Origin: Alcanivorax sp. 1008
GTDB lineage: Bacteria; Pseudomonadota; Gammaproteobacteria; Pseudomonadales; Alcanivoracaceae
Reading direction: 5' to 3'
Assembly: GCF_020667895.1 (NCBI RefSeq)
Contig: NZ_JAFMPS010000009.1
Coordinates: 45,484-109,483 of the forward strand
Length of the DNA: 64,000 bases
Shown one piece after another: positions 25,586 through 35,576 of the stretch. A program made the position numbers and the translations under genes. The first letter of the stretch is position 1. The number at the start of each line of letters is the position of its first letter. The notes beneath the pieces were generated by a model that was given only the letters and a program-made list of their open reading frames with translations, had not been told where the DNA came from and did no database searches.

Positions 25586-27199
25586 TTGTCTGCTTTAACG
25601 TTATCGTTGCCGCGCCGGGTCATGCCCCGGCTTGACCCGCTGACCTTGGTAGCGCTGTTGCTTGCCTTGGCAGTGCTGTTCCCGGTTGCTGTGCTTGGTT
25701 TGTCCTGGTTGGGGGACGAATCCGAAGTATGGCGTCATCTCGCTGACACGGTGTTGATCAGTCTGCTTGGCAATACTCTTCTGCTTGTGCTTGGTGTCGG
25801 CGCCGGGGTGTTGGTGCTTGGCGTCAGCCTGGCGTGGATTACTGCAACTCTGGAGTTCCCCGGGCGCCGGTTTTTCGATTGGGCGCTGCTGCTACCGCTG
25901 GCCGTGCCGGCCTATGTGCTCGCTTTTGTTGCCCTTGATTTACTCGATTATGCCGGGCCGGTGCAGTCCGCACTGCGTGGCTGGCTGCCATTTTTTGACG
26001 GCGTCAGTGCGCGTCAGCCGGTCATGGTTATCCTGACCTTGTCGCTGGTGTTCTATCCCTACGTCTATATGCTGGCGCGGGTTGCGTTCCTTGCTCAGGG
26101 GCGGACCCTGATGGAGCAGGCGCGGATTCTTGGCCTGTCGCCACTGGCGGCATTCTGGCGCGTGGCGCTGCCCATGGCGCGCCCCGCCATTGCTGCCGGA
26201 CTGGCGCTGGCGTTGATGGAGACCCTGGCTGATTTCGGTGCGGTATCGGTGTTCAATTTCGATACCTTTACCACTGCCATTTATAAAAGCTGGTACGGCT
26301 TTTATAACCTGAATGCAGCGGCCCAGTTGGCATCACTGCTTCTGCTCTTTGTTCTGGTGAGTTTGCTAGTGGAGCGCGCTGGCCGCGGTCGTGCGCGCTA
26401 TGAGCAGCAAGCTGCCAGACGCCTGAAACGAGCTCGCCCCAGACGATCAAAGCAGTGGCTGCTGTTTCTCTATGCAGCTGCCGTGTTTTTGCTGGCCTTT
26501 GCCATTCCGGTGTCGCGCTTGCTCTATTGGGTGATTAATACCGGGGCCAGAGATTTTGATTCCCGCTATTGGGGACTGGTCGGGCATACGCTTACGTTGG
26601 GCGCCGGCGCGGCGCTAGTAACCGTATTGGTTGCGGTGTTCCTTGGTTACGTCAAACGCACCCGCAATCACTGGCTTACCAGCGCCTCGGTTCGTGGTGC
26701 GACGGTGGGCTACGCCATGCCGGGCTCGGTGCTGGCAGTTGGCATCATGCTTAGTTTTGCGGCAATCGATCGTTGGCTTGATACCAGATTCGATAGTGGG
26801 GCGGTGTTGATCGGCGGCCTGTTTGCCCTGGTGCTGGCCTATGCGGTGCGCTTTCTCGCCGTAGCCTATGGCCCCATTGAGGCGGCCTTTGAACGTATTC
26901 GCCCGCGACTGCTCGAGGCGGCCCGAACGCTGGGGGCAACGCCGGCAGAAACGGTGCGCCGAGTTTGGCTGCCACTGCTCACTCCAGGGGTGTTGTCGGC
27001 GCTATTGTTAGTGCTAATCGATGTAATGAAGGAAATGCCGGCAACCTTACTGCTCAGGCCGTTTGGCTGGGATACTCTGGCGGTGAGGGTTTTTGAGATG
27101 ACCTCAGAGGGCGAGTGGTCCCGGGCAGCATTGCCTGCGCTGACCCTGGTTATCGTAGGCCTGCTCCCGGTATATCTTTTAATGAAGCGGACTCGCTGA
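25586..27199 (+). CDS. fbpB: Ferric iron ABC transporter permease (FbpB/HitB type)
   Basis: A 537-residue fused permease with about 12 membrane helices in two halves. Each half ends with a cytoplasmic EAA loop that contacts the ATPase: EQARILGLSPLAAFWRVALP and EAARTLGATPAETVRRVWLP. This duplicated layout is typical of FbpB/HitB/SfuB iron permeases. The start is TTG with GGGGT upstream; an ATG 12 codons later is possible. No ATPase gene (fbpC) follows; in Pseudomonas hitAB likewise stands alone, so an ATPase elsewhere must serve it (inference). Confidence 0.93.
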   Translation: MSALTLSLPRRVMPRLDPLTLVALLLALAVLFPVAVLGLSWLGDESEVWRHLADTVLISLLGNTLLLVLGVGAGVLVLGVSLAWITATLEFPGRRFFDWALLLPLAVPAYVLAFVALDLLDYAGPVQSALRGWLPFFDGVSARQPVMVILTLSLVFYPYVYMLARVAFLAQGRTLMEQARILGLSPLAAFWRVALPMARPAIAAGLALALMETLADFGAVSVFNFDTFTTAIYKSWYGFYNLNAAAQLASLLLLFVLVSLLVERAGRGRARYEQQAARRLKRARPRRSKQWLLFLYAAAVFLLAFAIPVSRLLYWVINTGARDFDSRYWGLVGHTLTLGAGAALVTVLVAVFLGYVKRTRNHWLTSASVRGATVGYAMPGSVLAVGIMLSFAAIDRWLDTRFDSGAVLIGGLFALVLAYAVRFLAVAYGPIEAAFERIRPRLLEAARTLGATPAETVRRVWLPLLTPGVLSALLLVLIDVMKEMPATLLLRPFGWDTLAVRVFEMTSEGEWSRAALPALTLVIVGLLPVYLLMKRTR

Positions 27200-27270
27200 C
27201 CCAGCGGTCATGGCTGCCATGACCGGGGCCGGCATTCGTTGTAGAATGCCTGCCTCATCAAGCTACCGGT

Positions 27271-28353
27271 ATGCAGGCTTCCATGGGTCACCGCACTCCC
27301 CTTTATGACGCTCACTTGGCCGCAGGCGGCAAGATGGTCGATTTCGGCGGCTGGGACATGCCGATCAATTATGGTTCGCAGATTGAGGAGCACCATCAGG
27401 TACGTCGTTGTGCAGGCATGTTTGATGTATCGCACATGACCGTAGTGGATGTGGCTGGCGCCGGTGCGCGTGAGTATCTGCGCCATCTGCTGGCTAATGA
27501 TGTGGATCGAATCGAGCAGGGACGGGCGCTGTACTCCGGCATGCTCAACCCGCATGGCGGCGTTGTCGATGATCTGATTGTTTACCGTCGAGACAACGAT
27601 TATCGCCTGGTGGTGAACTGCGGCACTCGTGAAAAGGATCTGGCCTGGATGGAAAAGCAGGCTGCGGGTTTTGATGTGGCTATTAGCGAGCAGCCGGCCT
27701 TGGCGATGATTGCTATTCAGGGGCCGAAAGCGCTGCAGCTTGCCAAGCCACTACTGCCGGCCGCGGATACTCTGTTGGCCCTGAAACCTTTTCACTTTGT
27801 TGAAAGCGGCGACTGGTTATTAGCGCGTACCGGCTATACCGGTGAAGATGGTGCTGAAATTATTCTGCCTGGCGATCAAGCCGTCGCGCTGTGGGAAAAA
27901 TTGCGCGCTGCCGGCATTGCGGTATGTGGGCTTGGCGCGCGCGATACCCTGCGGCTTGAAGCTGGCATGAACCTGTACGGCAATGACATGGATGAGTCTG
28001 TTACTCCGTTGGAGGCCGGTATGGGCTGGACACTGGTGTTTAACGATCGGGATTTCATTGGTCGCGCCGCGTTAGAGGCCCAGCAAATCAAAGGTCATCA
28101 GGTTCTGGTTGGCCTGGTGATGGAAGAAAAAGGCGTCCTGCGCGCCCACCAAAAAGTTTTTACAGCCAATGGCGAAGGCGAAATCACCAGCGGTACTTTT
28201 TCGCCGACTCTGGGTCTTTCCGTTGCTTTGGCTCGACTGCCAGCGGGTAGCCGAGGCGATGCTGAAGTTGAAATTCGCAACAAGCGGTTACCGGTAAAGA
28301 TTGTTCGGCCACCATTTGTCAGAAACGGAAAGCAGGTTTTCAAGATTCTGTAA
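27271..28353 (+). CDS. gcvT: Glycine cleavage system T protein (aminomethyltransferase)
   Basis: Transfers the methylene carbon of glycine from the H-protein-bound aminomethyl group to tetrahydrofolate, releasing ammonia. The 360-residue protein shows the folate-binding landmarks [23 protein letters not shown] and [22 protein letters not shown]. The ATG at 27271 is used; [11 protein letters not shown] four codons later (27283) matches other GcvT starts and may be the true one. It is the first gene of a gcvT-gcvH-gcvPA-gcvPB operon. No glycine riboswitch was recognised in the 71 bases upstream. Confidence 0.96.
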   Translation: MQASMGHRTPLYDAHLAAGGKMVDFGGWDMPINYGSQIEEHHQVRRCAGMFDVSHMTVVDVAGAGAREYLRHLLANDVDRIEQGRALYSGMLNPHGGVVDDLIVYRRDNDYRLVVNCGTREKDLAWMEKQAAGFDVAISEQPALAMIAIQGPKALQLAKPLLPAADTLLALKPFHFVESGDWLLARTGYTGEDGAEIILPGDQAVALWEKLRAAGIAVCGLGARDTLRLEAGMNLYGNDMDESVTPLEAGMGWTLVFNDRDFIGRAALEAQQIKGHQVLVGLVMEEKGVLRAHQKVFTANGEGEITSGTFSPTLGLSVALARLPAGSRGDAEVEIRNKRLPVKIVRPPFVRNGKQVFKIL

Positions 28354-28416
28354 TTGCGGCACTGGCCGCACAAAAATCCAAAGAACGCACCAAAACCGCC
28401 ACTAAAGGACAGAACA

Positions 28417-28809
28417 ATGAGCAACATCCCCGCCGAGCTGCGTTACGCCAAAAGCCACGAATGGATTCGTCTGGAAGATGACGGCACCGCCTACGTCGGT
28501 ATCAGCGAGCATGCCCAGGAAGCCATGGGCGATCTGGTTTATGTTGAGCTGCCCGATGTTGGGGCGGTTGTTGCATCCAGCGATGAAACCGGCGTGGTGG
28601 AATCTGTAAAAGCTGCATCCGATATTTATGCGCCGGTATCAGGTGAGATCATTGCCGTTAACGAAGCCCTGAGTGATAGCCCTGAGCTGGTCAACCAGGA
28701 CTGCTACGGCGACGGCTGGTTATACCAGATCAAACTGAGTGACAAGGCTGAACTGGAAGACTTGCTTGGCGCAGAAGACTACGCCGCGCAGCTCGAAGAA
28801 GACGCCTGA
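28417..28809 (+). CDS. gcvH: Glycine cleavage system H protein
   Basis: A 130-residue lipoyl carrier that shuttles the aminomethyl intermediate between the P, T and L proteins. The lipoylated lysine lies in [11 protein letters not shown], and [12 protein letters not shown] near the N-terminus and [11 protein letters not shown] near the C-terminus are typical. The start is at [11 protein letters not shown] with AAAGGA ahead of it; the frame is open from 28354, directly at the gcvT stop, but without family similarity. Confidence 0.97.
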   Translation: MSNIPAELRYAKSHEWIRLEDDGTAYVGISEHAQEAMGDLVYVELPDVGAVVASSDETGVVESVKAASDIYAPVSGEIIAVNEALSDSPELVNQDCYGDGWLYQIKLSDKAELEDLLGAEDYAAQLEEDA

Positions 28810-28822
28810 TTCGACAGGTTTT

Positions 28823-28848
28823 CCTCCCCGCTTTCGCGGGGAGGCTTT
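28823..28848 (+). terminator. Hairpin between gcvH and gcvPA
   Basis: CCTCCCCGC / GCGGGGAGG with a four-base loop, followed by CTTTC. The T-run is weak, so read-through into gcvPA with attenuation is likely, giving more H protein than P protein. Confidence 0.55.
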
Positions 28849-28875
28849 CATCATGTTATCCAACACGGATTACCC

Positions 28876-30231
28876 ATGCCTTATATCCCCCACACCCCGG
28901 ATGATGTGCAGGTCATGCTCGACGCCATTGGCGTTGCGCGTATTGAAGATCTGTTCGACGAAATTCCCGCCCATCTGAAAGCTGGAGCGCTGGAGAAGCT
29001 TCCGGATGGCCTGACGGAAATGGAAGTGACCGCATTGATGTCTGCACGAGCCAGACAGGATGAAGGCGCGGTCTGTTTTATCGGTGCTGGTGCTTACGAG
29101 CATCATATTCCTGCGGCGGTCTGGGAAGTTGCCACGCGCGGTGAGTACTACACTGCCTATACCCCGTATCAGGCTGAAGCGAGTCAAGGGACGCTGCAGA
29201 CCATTTACGAATACCAGTCGATGATTGCGCATCTGACCGGCATGGATGTGAGCAATGCCTCCGTTTATGACGGCGCCTCTGGTCTGGCGGAAGCGGTGCT
29301 TATGGCATTGCGCGCCAACCGTAAGTCCAAGACGAGTCGGGTGCTAATGCCCACTGCTGTGCATCCGCTATACCGTCGAGCCACTCGCGATATTGTCACC
29401 AATCAGGGTGTGACCATCGAGGAGGTGCCGTTCTGCAACGAGCGTGGCGTCACTTCGGTGGATGCGTTGGCGCAGTACGCTGGTGAAGATTATGCGGCGC
29501 TGGTTATCGCTCAGCCTAACTTCTTTGGCTGCCTGGAAGATGTTGATGCACTAACTGACTGGGCCCATGCCAACAATATGTTGGTGATTGCTGTAGTTAA
29601 TCCAACCTCGCTGGCGTTGCTCAAGCCGCCGGGCGAGTGGGGCGAAGATGGCGTTGATATTGTTGTTGGTGAAGGACAGCCGCTCGGTGTGCCGCTTTCT
29701 TCCGGTGGCCCGTACTTTGGCTTTATGTGTTGTAAGCAGCAGCACGTCCGGCAGATGCCGGGCCGAATCATTGGTCGTACCGTGGACATGGACGGCAAGC
29801 CGGGCTTTGCTCTGACCTTACAGGCCCGTGAGCAGCATATTCGCCGCTCCAAGGCGACCTCGAACATCTGCACTAATCAGGGCCTGGCGATGACGGCGGC
29901 GACGATCTATATGTCGTTGCTCGGTGCTGATGGCCTGGCTAGCGTTGCCGGCCATTGCCATGCCAATACTAATTTTCTGGCCGAAAAGCTTTGCGCAATC
30001 AAGGGCGTGACGCGTCGTTTTTCTAGCGCGACTTTTCATGAGGTAGTGATTGAACTGCCCCAGTCCGCCAACCTGACCCTGAAAGCGCTGGCGGCAAAAA
30101 ACATTCTTGGCGGTTATTCGCTGGCGCCGGCCTATGGCTTTGATAATGCGGTGCTGATCTGCGCTACCGATGTGCGTACGCAGGATGAAATCGAACAGTA
30201 TGCAGCCGCGCTGGCGGAGGTGTTGGCATGA
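28876..30231 (+). CDS. gcvPA: Glycine dehydrogenase (decarboxylating) subunit 1
   Basis: The N-terminal half of the P protein as a separate 451-residue chain. Typical segments are [44 protein letters not shown], and [17 protein letters not shown]. This half has the PLP-enzyme fold without the cofactor lysine; with subunit 2 it forms the decarboxylase. The two-chain type is common in Gram-positives and archaea; many gammaproteobacteria, including Pseudomonas and E. coli, have one long GcvP. It overlaps gcvPB by four bases (ATGA). Confidence 0.96.
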   Translation: MPYIPHTPDDVQVMLDAIGVARIEDLFDEIPAHLKAGALEKLPDGLTEMEVTALMSARARQDEGAVCFIGAGAYEHHIPAAVWEVATRGEYYTAYTPYQAEASQGTLQTIYEYQSMIAHLTGMDVSNASVYDGASGLAEAVLMALRANRKSKTSRVLMPTAVHPLYRRATRDIVTNQGVTIEEVPFCNERGVTSVDALAQYAGEDYAALVIAQPNFFGCLEDVDALTDWAHANNMLVIAVVNPTSLALLKPPGEWGEDGVDIVVGEGQPLGVPLSSGGPYFGFMCCKQQHVRQMPGRIIGRTVDMDGKPGFALTLQAREQHIRRSKATSNICTNQGLAMTAATIYMSLLGADGLASVAGHCHANTNFLAEKLCAIKGVTRRFSSATFHEVVIELPQSANLTLKALAAKNILGGYSLAPAYGFDNAVLICATDVRTQDEIEQYAAALAEVLA

Positions 30232-31697
30232 ACCGTGACGCCCAATTGATTTTTGATGTGTCGAAGGCCGGTCGTCGTGCTTTCTCTCAGGCACCGAAGC
30301 CTGTGGCCGATGACAAACTGAGTGATCTGCCGGCAGGTCTGCGCCGGCACAGCAAGCCGATGCTGCCGGAGGTGTCCGAGCTGCAGGTGGTGCGTCATTA
30401 CACCAATCTGTCGAGCAAGAACTTTGCTATTGACAAGCAGTTCTATCCGCTCGGTTCCTGCACCATGAAATATAACCCTCGCGGTGCCAACCGTGCTGCC
30501 ATGCTGCCGGGCTTCCTCAAGCGCCACCCGTTGGCCCCGGAAAGTCACAGCCAGGGCTATCTTGCCTGCCTGTTCGAGCTGCAGGAGTTTCTCAAAGAAG
30601 TAACTGGCATGAAGGGGGTGTCTTTGACGCCGATGGCGGGGGCTCAGGGGGAATTCGCCGGTGTCGCCATGATTCGTGCCTATCACGAAGCTCGTAAAGA
30701 TCACGCGCGTACAGAAATCCTCGTGCCAGAGGCAGCCCACGGTACCAACCCCGCCACCGCCGTGATGTGTGGTTACAAGGTCCGTGAGGTGCCAGTAAAC
30801 GACAGCGGCGACGTTGACCTTGAAGCTCTAAAAGCTGCCTGTGGTCCGCAGACCGCCGGCTTGATGATGACCAACCCTTCAACCTGTGGTGTGTTCGAGC
30901 GGCAGATTGAAGCAATTGCCAAAGCGGTACACGAGGCTGGTGGCCTGCTGTATTACGACGGTGCCAACCTTAACGCTATTCTTGGCAAGGTGCGCCCAGG
31001 CGACATGGGCTTTGATGTGATTCACATGAATCTGCACAAGACCTTTGCTACTCCGCACGGAGGCGGTGGTCCTGGCGCCGGTCCGGTGGGAGTGTCAGAG
31101 CGTTTGAAGCCGTTCCTGCCGACGCCAATTGTTGGTCAGGATGGTGACAGCTATCGCTGGCTCAGCGACGCTGACTTGCCACAAACCATCGGACACCTTT
31201 CCGCATTTATGGGTAACGCCGGTGTATTGCTGCGAGCCTACTACTATGCCCGTGCGCTCGGTCGTGAGGGGATGTTGCGGGTTGGCGAGTATTCGTCGCT
31301 GGCAGCCAACTATATGCTCAAGCGTTTGCAGCAGGTGGGCTATACCGCCGCTTACCCAGAGCGTCGCGCCAGCCATGAATTCATCATCACTCTGGCGAAG
31401 GAGTCCAAGGCATTTGATGTATCGGCGATGGATGTGGCCAAGCGATTGCTGGACTATAACCAGCATGCACCGACCACCTACTTCCCGCTGCTGGTGCCAG
31501 AGTGTCTGCTGATTGAGCCCACGGAGACAGAAACCAAGGAAGCTCTCGACGAGTTTATCGACGCCATGGCGAAGATCCTCGAAGAGGCTCGGGAGAGTCC
31601 GGAGCTGGTAAAAGGTGCCCCCTACAGTCAGCCGGTGCGCCGCCTTGATGACGTGCGTGCAGCTCGTGAGCTGAATCTGGTCTGGAAGCCGGCGTAA
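30228..31697 (+). CDS. gcvPB: Glycine dehydrogenase (decarboxylating) subunit 2
   Basis: A 489-residue chain with the PLP-binding lysine in [20 protein letters not shown]. Other family marks are [27 protein letters not shown] and [10 protein letters not shown]. Together with subunit 1 it decarboxylates glycine and loads the aminomethyl group on the lipoyl arm of GcvH. Immediate translational coupling to gcvPA ensures equal amounts. Confidence 0.97.
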   Translation: MNRDAQLIFDVSKAGRRAFSQAPKPVADDKLSDLPAGLRRHSKPMLPEVSELQVVRHYTNLSSKNFAIDKQFYPLGSCTMKYNPRGANRAAMLPGFLKRHPLAPESHSQGYLACLFELQEFLKEVTGMKGVSLTPMAGAQGEFAGVAMIRAYHEARKDHARTEILVPEAAHGTNPATAVMCGYKVREVPVNDSGDVDLEALKAACGPQTAGLMMTNPSTCGVFERQIEAIAKAVHEAGGLLYYDGANLNAILGKVRPGDMGFDVIHMNLHKTFATPHGGGGPGAGPVGVSERLKPFLPTPIVGQDGDSYRWLSDADLPQTIGHLSAFMGNAGVLLRAYYYARALGREGMLRVGEYSSLAANYMLKRLQQVGYTAAYPERRASHEFIITLAKESKAFDVSAMDVAKRLLDYNQHAPTTYFPLLVPECLLIEPTETETKEALDEFIDAMAKILEEARESPELVKGAPYSQPVRRLDDVRAARELNLVWKPA

Positions 31698-31704
31698 TTA
31701 CATA

Positions 31705-31725
31705 AGCGGCGCAAGCCGCTGCTAC
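31705..31725. repeat. 17-base repeat copy 2 with hairpin, REP-like
   Basis: AGCGGC-GCAA-GCCGCT hairpin (31705-31720) followed by GCTAC; bases 31709-31725 equal the copy at 3907-3923. It lies in the 39-base gap between gcvPB and the methyltransferase gene. Form and location fit a single REP-type extragenic palindrome. Confidence 0.4.
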
Positions 31726-31736
31726 GGGTGAATTTC

Positions 31737-32933
31737 ATGGCAGTTCCGGTGTTGAGACTCAAGCGCGGCGAAGAGCGGCGCATCCGTAGTGGCCATCTAT
31801 GGGTCTATTCCAATGAGGTGGATACAGCTGCCACGCCTCTAAAGGTCCTTGCTCCAGGTGGCGAGGTAGTGGTTGAGGATAGTCGCGGCAAACCTCTTGG
31901 CCGAGCCTATGCCAATCCCCATTCGTTAATTTGTGCGCGCCTCTTTTCTCGAGATCCGAACCAGTCTCTGGATCGTGCCTTTCTTGAAAAGCAGATTGCC
32001 CAAGCTGTTAGTCTGCGCGAGTCACTGTTTGCAGGCGGCTGTTACCGTGCTGTGTTTGGCGATGGTGATGGTTTGTCCGGTCTGGTGATTGATCGTTTCA
32101 ATGACACGTTCGTGATCCAGTCCGGCACCGCTGGCATGGATGCGGTGCTTGAGGATATTGCGCAGGCATTGGATCGTCTTTATCAGCCGAAAAATATCGT
32201 CGTCAAAAGCGAAAGCGCGGTGCGCGAGCAGGAAGGCCTGAGCTCTATGGTTCAGGCACTGAAAGGCGAGCTGCCGGCTGAAGTGCTGCTTAACGAAAAT
32301 GGTGTTAATTATTACGCGCCACTGGAAGAAGGGCAGAAGACAGGTTGGTTTTACGATCACCGGGCGGCACGTCGCCGGATTCTGCCATTGGTGGCCGGCG
32401 CCAGAGTGCTGGATGTGTTTTCCTATTGCGGAGCCTGGGGCGTGTTGGCTGCTGCCCATGGCGCCTCATCGGTAACCTGCGTAGATTCGTCGGCACGGGC
32501 GATGGAGTTTGTTCAGCGCAATGCCGAACTTAACGGTGTGGCGGATCGCATGATAACGCTGGCCATGGAGGCTAATGCGGCCATGAAAGAGCTGATCCTG
32601 CAGGGTCAGCGGTTCGATGTGGTTGTTATCGATCCTCCTGCATTTATCAAACGGAAAAAGGATTTTAAAAATGGCTTGGCCGGCTACCATGCCATCAATG
32701 AGCTGGCCATGCGTCTGGTGGAGCCCGGCGGTGTGTTAGTGAGCGCCTCGTGCTCCATGCATCTGTCCCGTGATCAGCTTATGGACGTGGTGCGCTCAAG
32801 CGGTCGTCATATTGATCGCTTTGTGCAGGTGTTTGCTACCGAGGGGCAGGCCGAGGATCACCCCATCCATCCGGCAATTCCGGAGACGGAATATCTGAAA
32901 AGTGTTTTTGCCCGGGTGCTGATGAACCCCTGA
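31737..32933 (+). CDS. rlmI: Class I SAM-dependent 23S rRNA methyltransferase, RlmI-like
   Basis: A 398-residue protein with an N-terminal PUA-like RNA-binding domain (LKRGEERRIRSGHLWVYSNEV, residues 6-26), an EEHD-like middle and a C-terminal Rossmann methyltransferase: VLDVFSYCGAWGVLAAAHGA binds SAM, and VVIDPPAFIKRKKDFKNG is the catalytic segment; a cysteine in SASCSMH is the likely nucleophile. E. coli RlmI makes m5C1962 in 23S rRNA. The upstream GTG at 31728 is an alternative start; the ATG at 31737 has GGGTG ahead. Confidence 0.86.
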   Translation: MAVPVLRLKRGEERRIRSGHLWVYSNEVDTAATPLKVLAPGGEVVVEDSRGKPLGRAYANPHSLICARLFSRDPNQSLDRAFLEKQIAQAVSLRESLFAGGCYRAVFGDGDGLSGLVIDRFNDTFVIQSGTAGMDAVLEDIAQALDRLYQPKNIVVKSESAVREQEGLSSMVQALKGELPAEVLLNENGVNYYAPLEEGQKTGWFYDHRAARRRILPLVAGARVLDVFSYCGAWGVLAAAHGASSVTCVDSSARAMEFVQRNAELNGVADRMITLAMEANAAMKELILQGQRFDVVVIDPPAFIKRKKDFKNGLAGYHAINELAMRLVEPGGVLVSASCSMHLSRDQLMDVVRSSGRHIDRFVQVFATEGQAEDHPIHPAIPETEYLKSVFARVLMNP

Positions 32934-32939
32934 GTGGAA

Positions 32940-33857
32940 TTATTTCTTCCGCTGCGCCCGCGGGTGCGCACCATCATAAACGCTGGCCAGATGCTGAAAG
33001 TCGAGATGGGTATAGATTTGCGTGGTCGACAGATTGGCATGGCCAAGCAACTCTTGTACGGCGCGCAAGTCCCCGCTGGCCTCAAGCATATGTGTGGCAA
33101 ATGAATGTCGCAGCATATGCGGATGCAGGTGCTGACCGAGGCCGCGCAGTTTGGCGGCCCGCGCCAGACGCTGCTGCACCGTGCGAGTTGAAACGCGATT
33201 GCCCCGCGCATTCACGAACAGGGCCTTTTCATGGGGGTCTTTGAGCAGAGACGGGCGCTGTTTAATCCATTCGCGCACAGCGGTAATGGCTGGAGCCCCG
33301 ACAGGTAGTAAACGGGCCTTTGAGCCCTTGCCGGTTACTACCATTTCACCATCACGGAGGTCGATGGTGTCCATATCCAGACTGACCAACTCTGCAAGCC
33401 GCAGGCCAGAGGAATAAATCAATTCCATCATGGCCTGATCGCGCAGTGCCAATGGGTCGTTCTCGCCATTGCTATCAAGCAGATGACCGACCTGCTCCTG
33501 ATCCAGAGTTTTCGGCAAACGTTTTGCACTTTTGGGCGCGCGGATACCGCCAGCGGGATTGTCGCTGGCCAGCCCTTCGCGCAGCAGGAAACTATAGAAA
33601 GTGCGCAATGATGACAGCATGCGCTGAATCGAAGTGCCACCTTTGCCGCGCCGATGCCATGTGGCTACCAGTGCCCGTACGTCGTGCTGGGTGACCGCCG
33701 ACCAGTCACACAGGCCGCGCTCCTGCAAAAGTGCCGCAGTTTGCTGCAGGTCGCGCTGGTAATTACTCAGGGTGTGGGGCGAAAGACGTCGCTCGCTGCC
33801 AATGTGTTTGGCGAAGGCCTCAATGGGCTGGGCGAGCGACGCGGGCAGCTCAGGCAC
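32940..33857 (-). CDS. xerC: Tyrosine recombinase XerC
   Basis: With XerD it resolves chromosome dimers at dif. The roughly 305-residue protein has the SAM-like N-terminal domain (ERRLSPHTLSNYQRDL) and the catalytic domain with the R in SSGLRLAELV, HMLRHSFATHML (H-x-x-R), LGHANLSTTQIYTH (H and the nucleophilic Tyr). The start is not ATG: GTG at 33857 (overlapping the DUF484 stop by eight bases) or TTG at 33869 give the normal family length; the longer open frame runs antiparallel-free into DUF484 coding sequence and is rejected. It follows dapF and DUF484, the conserved dapF-DUF484-xerC order. Confidence 0.94.
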   Translation of the reverse strand: MPELPASLAQPIEAFAKHIGSERRLSPHTLSNYQRDLQQTAALLQERGLCDWSAVTQHDVRALVATWHRRGKGGTSIQRMLSSLRTFYSFLLREGLASDNPAGGIRAPKSAKRLPKTLDQEQVGHLLDSNGENDPLALRDQAMMELIYSSGLRLAELVSLDMDTIDLRDGEMVVTGKGSKARLLPVGAPAITAVREWIKQRPSLLKDPHEKALFVNARGNRVSTRTVQQRLARAAKLRGLGQHLHPHMLRHSFATHMLEASGDLRAVQELLGHANLSTTQIYTHLDFQHLASVYDGAHPRAQRKK

Positions 33858-34563
33858 GCTTGGCTTCAAGACGGCGCGAGTCACGCAGGGTGTCCGCCAG
33901 ACGCCGGGCAATGACATCGCCCAGATGGGTAATGAACAGGGTGCCGAGGGAGCTACGGAAGTGGTGCTCATCAAAGCTGCCGATGGCCAGCAGGCCCTGA
34001 CGGCCCTGAAAGTCCAGCGGCACCATGGCGGCAGATTTCACATCGTCTGCATGCCGGGGGAACAGCTCGCGGACTTCATCGTCGCGCAATATCCCGCACA
34101 CAGCATTGCCCTGTCGCAGCAGTGTTTGTAGAGCATCGTGCAGGGCGCTGCTGTCGACCACGCGGACATGCTCGCGTAGCGCTCCATCAATAGAAATATC
34201 CCGATCATAGATCAGCAGGGTTACGGCGTCGGAGCCAAACTGGCTCTTCAGGCTATCTACCAGTGCTTTGCACAGCGGCTCCAGGCCTTTGGCTTCGATC
34301 AGTTTCAGGGTGAGCTGGCGAGTCTTCTCGAACAGGCTGTCGTTCTCGCGGGCGATATCGAGCAGAGCATTGAGGCGTTCACGCAGCTCGGTGTTGCGGT
34401 CACGGAGGATGCTGGCCTGCCGCTCCAGCAGGGATACGGCCTTGCCACGAGGATCTGGAAGAAGCATCAATTCGAGCAGGTCCGGCCTGCCCTGAAAAAA
34501 ATCCGGGTGGTGGCGCAACCAGGCGGTAACCTGCTCGGCGCTGGTGGCGTGTTCCTCACTCAT
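33850..34563 (-). CDS. DUF484 family protein
   Basis: A 237-residue cytoplasmic protein with the DUF484 pattern: EQVTAWLRHHPDFFQGRPDLL near the start, ERQASILRDRNTELRERLNALL coiled helix, and a GAF-like C-terminal domain. Function is unknown; it is almost always encoded between dapF and xerC in gammaproteobacteria, as here. It starts 12 bases after dapF and overlaps xerC. Confidence 0.93.
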   Translation of the reverse strand: MSEEHATSAEQVTAWLRHHPDFFQGRPDLLELMLLPDPRGKAVSLLERQASILRDRNTELRERLNALLDIARENDSLFEKTRQLTLKLIEAKGLEPLCKALVDSLKSQFGSDAVTLLIYDRDISIDGALREHVRVVDSSALHDALQTLLRQGNAVCGILRDDEVRELFPRHADDVKSAAMVPLDFQGRQGLLAIGSFDEHHFRSSLGTLFITHLGDVIARRLADTLRDSRRLEAKRA

Positions 34564-34575
34564 CCTCGAGTCCCC

Positions 34576-35418
34576 TTAGATATCAATGCGGCCATCATAG
34601 ACGTGCGCCGCCGGGCCTGTCATCTGAATGCCGCCCTTGCCCGTATAGCTAATCGATAGCCTGCCACCAGGCAAGTCCACCTGCACGGTGTCATCGAGCA
34701 AGCCGCGCCGCTGACCGACCACCACTGCTGCGCAAGCACCAGAGCCGCAGGCCAGAGTCTCTCCCGAGCCGCGCTCGAAGACGCGCAGGCGGATATGGCC
34801 GCGATCGACGATCTGCATAAAGCCGACGTTGACCCTCTCAGGGAAGTCACCGTGGCTCTCCAGTAGAGGGCCAACGCTCGCCACTGGCGCGGTATCCACG
34901 TTCTCCACCAGCAGGACACAGTGGGGATTGCCAAGGCCAACGGCGCCGACCTCAAATGCCTGACTGCCGGCGACAATGAAGTAGCTGTCAGATTCCTCGC
35001 TGGCATTCAGCGGAATATCTTTGGGGGCCCAGCGGGGCGCCCCCATGTCTACGGTTACCTGACCATCGTCGGTCAGGTTCAGCGTCATTTGACCTGCGGC
35101 GGTTTCAACTTGAATGGAGTCCTTGTCAGTCAGGCCCTGATCTCGCACGAAGCGGGCAAAGCAGCGTGCGCCATTACCGCACTGATTCACCTCAGAGCCG
35201 TCGGCGTTGAAGATCCGGTAGCGGAAATCCACCCCGGGAGCAGCCGCTGGCTGGACCACTAATAGCTGGTCAAAGCCGATGCCGAAGTGGCGATCAGCCA
35301 GCGTACGAATACGCTCCGCAGACAGCGGTAGCCCTGTGGATGGCAGATTCTGACGCACGCCATCGATGACCATAAAATCATTGCCAAGGCCGTGCATCTT
35401 GCTGAACTGAAGGCTCAT
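34576..35418 (-). CDS. dapF: Diaminopimelate epimerase
   Basis: Converts LL- to meso-diaminopimelate for lysine and peptidoglycan. The 280-residue protein has both catalytic cysteines: one in [13 protein letters not shown] and one in [28 protein letters not shown] is the usual N-terminus. It is the first gene of the dapF-DUF484-xerC operon. The gap upstream (35419-35576) holds only the terminator of the neighbouring OmpA gene. Confidence 0.97.
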   Translation of the reverse strand: MSLQFSKMHGLGNDFMVIDGVRQNLPSTGLPLSAERIRTLADRHFGIGFDQLLVVQPAAAPGVDFRYRIFNADGSEVNQCGNGARCFARFVRDQGLTDKDSIQVETAAGQMTLNLTDDGQVTVDMGAPRWAPKDIPLNASEESDSYFIVAGSQAFEVGAVGLGNPHCVLLVENVDTAPVASVGPLLESHGDFPERVNVGFMQIVDRGHIRLRVFERGSGETLACGSGACAAVVVGQRRGLLDDTVQVDLPGGRLSISYTGKGGIQMTGPAAHVYDGRIDI

Positions 35419-35514
35419 GGACTTCCCCGCTGATTATTGGGGGTCATTGTAGGGGGTGTGTGAGTCCGCGGGTAGGGGCTGGGGTTGGCGTAGCGCAGCT
35501 GGAAGGGGCTGGAA

Positions 35515-35545
35515 TAAAAAAGGCAGCCGGCGTCTGCCGGCTGCC
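35515..35545 (-). terminator. Strong intrinsic terminator of the OmpA-family gene
   Basis: Ten-base-pair stem GGCAGCCGGC / GCCGGCTGCC (35522-35531, 35536-35545) followed on the minus strand by a seven-base T-run. It lies 31 bases after the OmpA-family stop codon. Confidence 0.93.
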
Positions 35546-35576
35546 TTTGCTGTGACGAGCGGTGTTCCGCTCAGTG

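Noticed and set aside
27200..27270. Glycine riboswitch before gcvT
   Set aside because: The gap is only 71 bases, too short for the usual tandem aptamer, and no aptamer core was recognised.
32940..33857. XerC-like gene as part of an integron or phage integrase
   Set aside because: The dapF-DUF484-xerC order is the chromosomal housekeeping locus; no attachment sites or phage genes are present.
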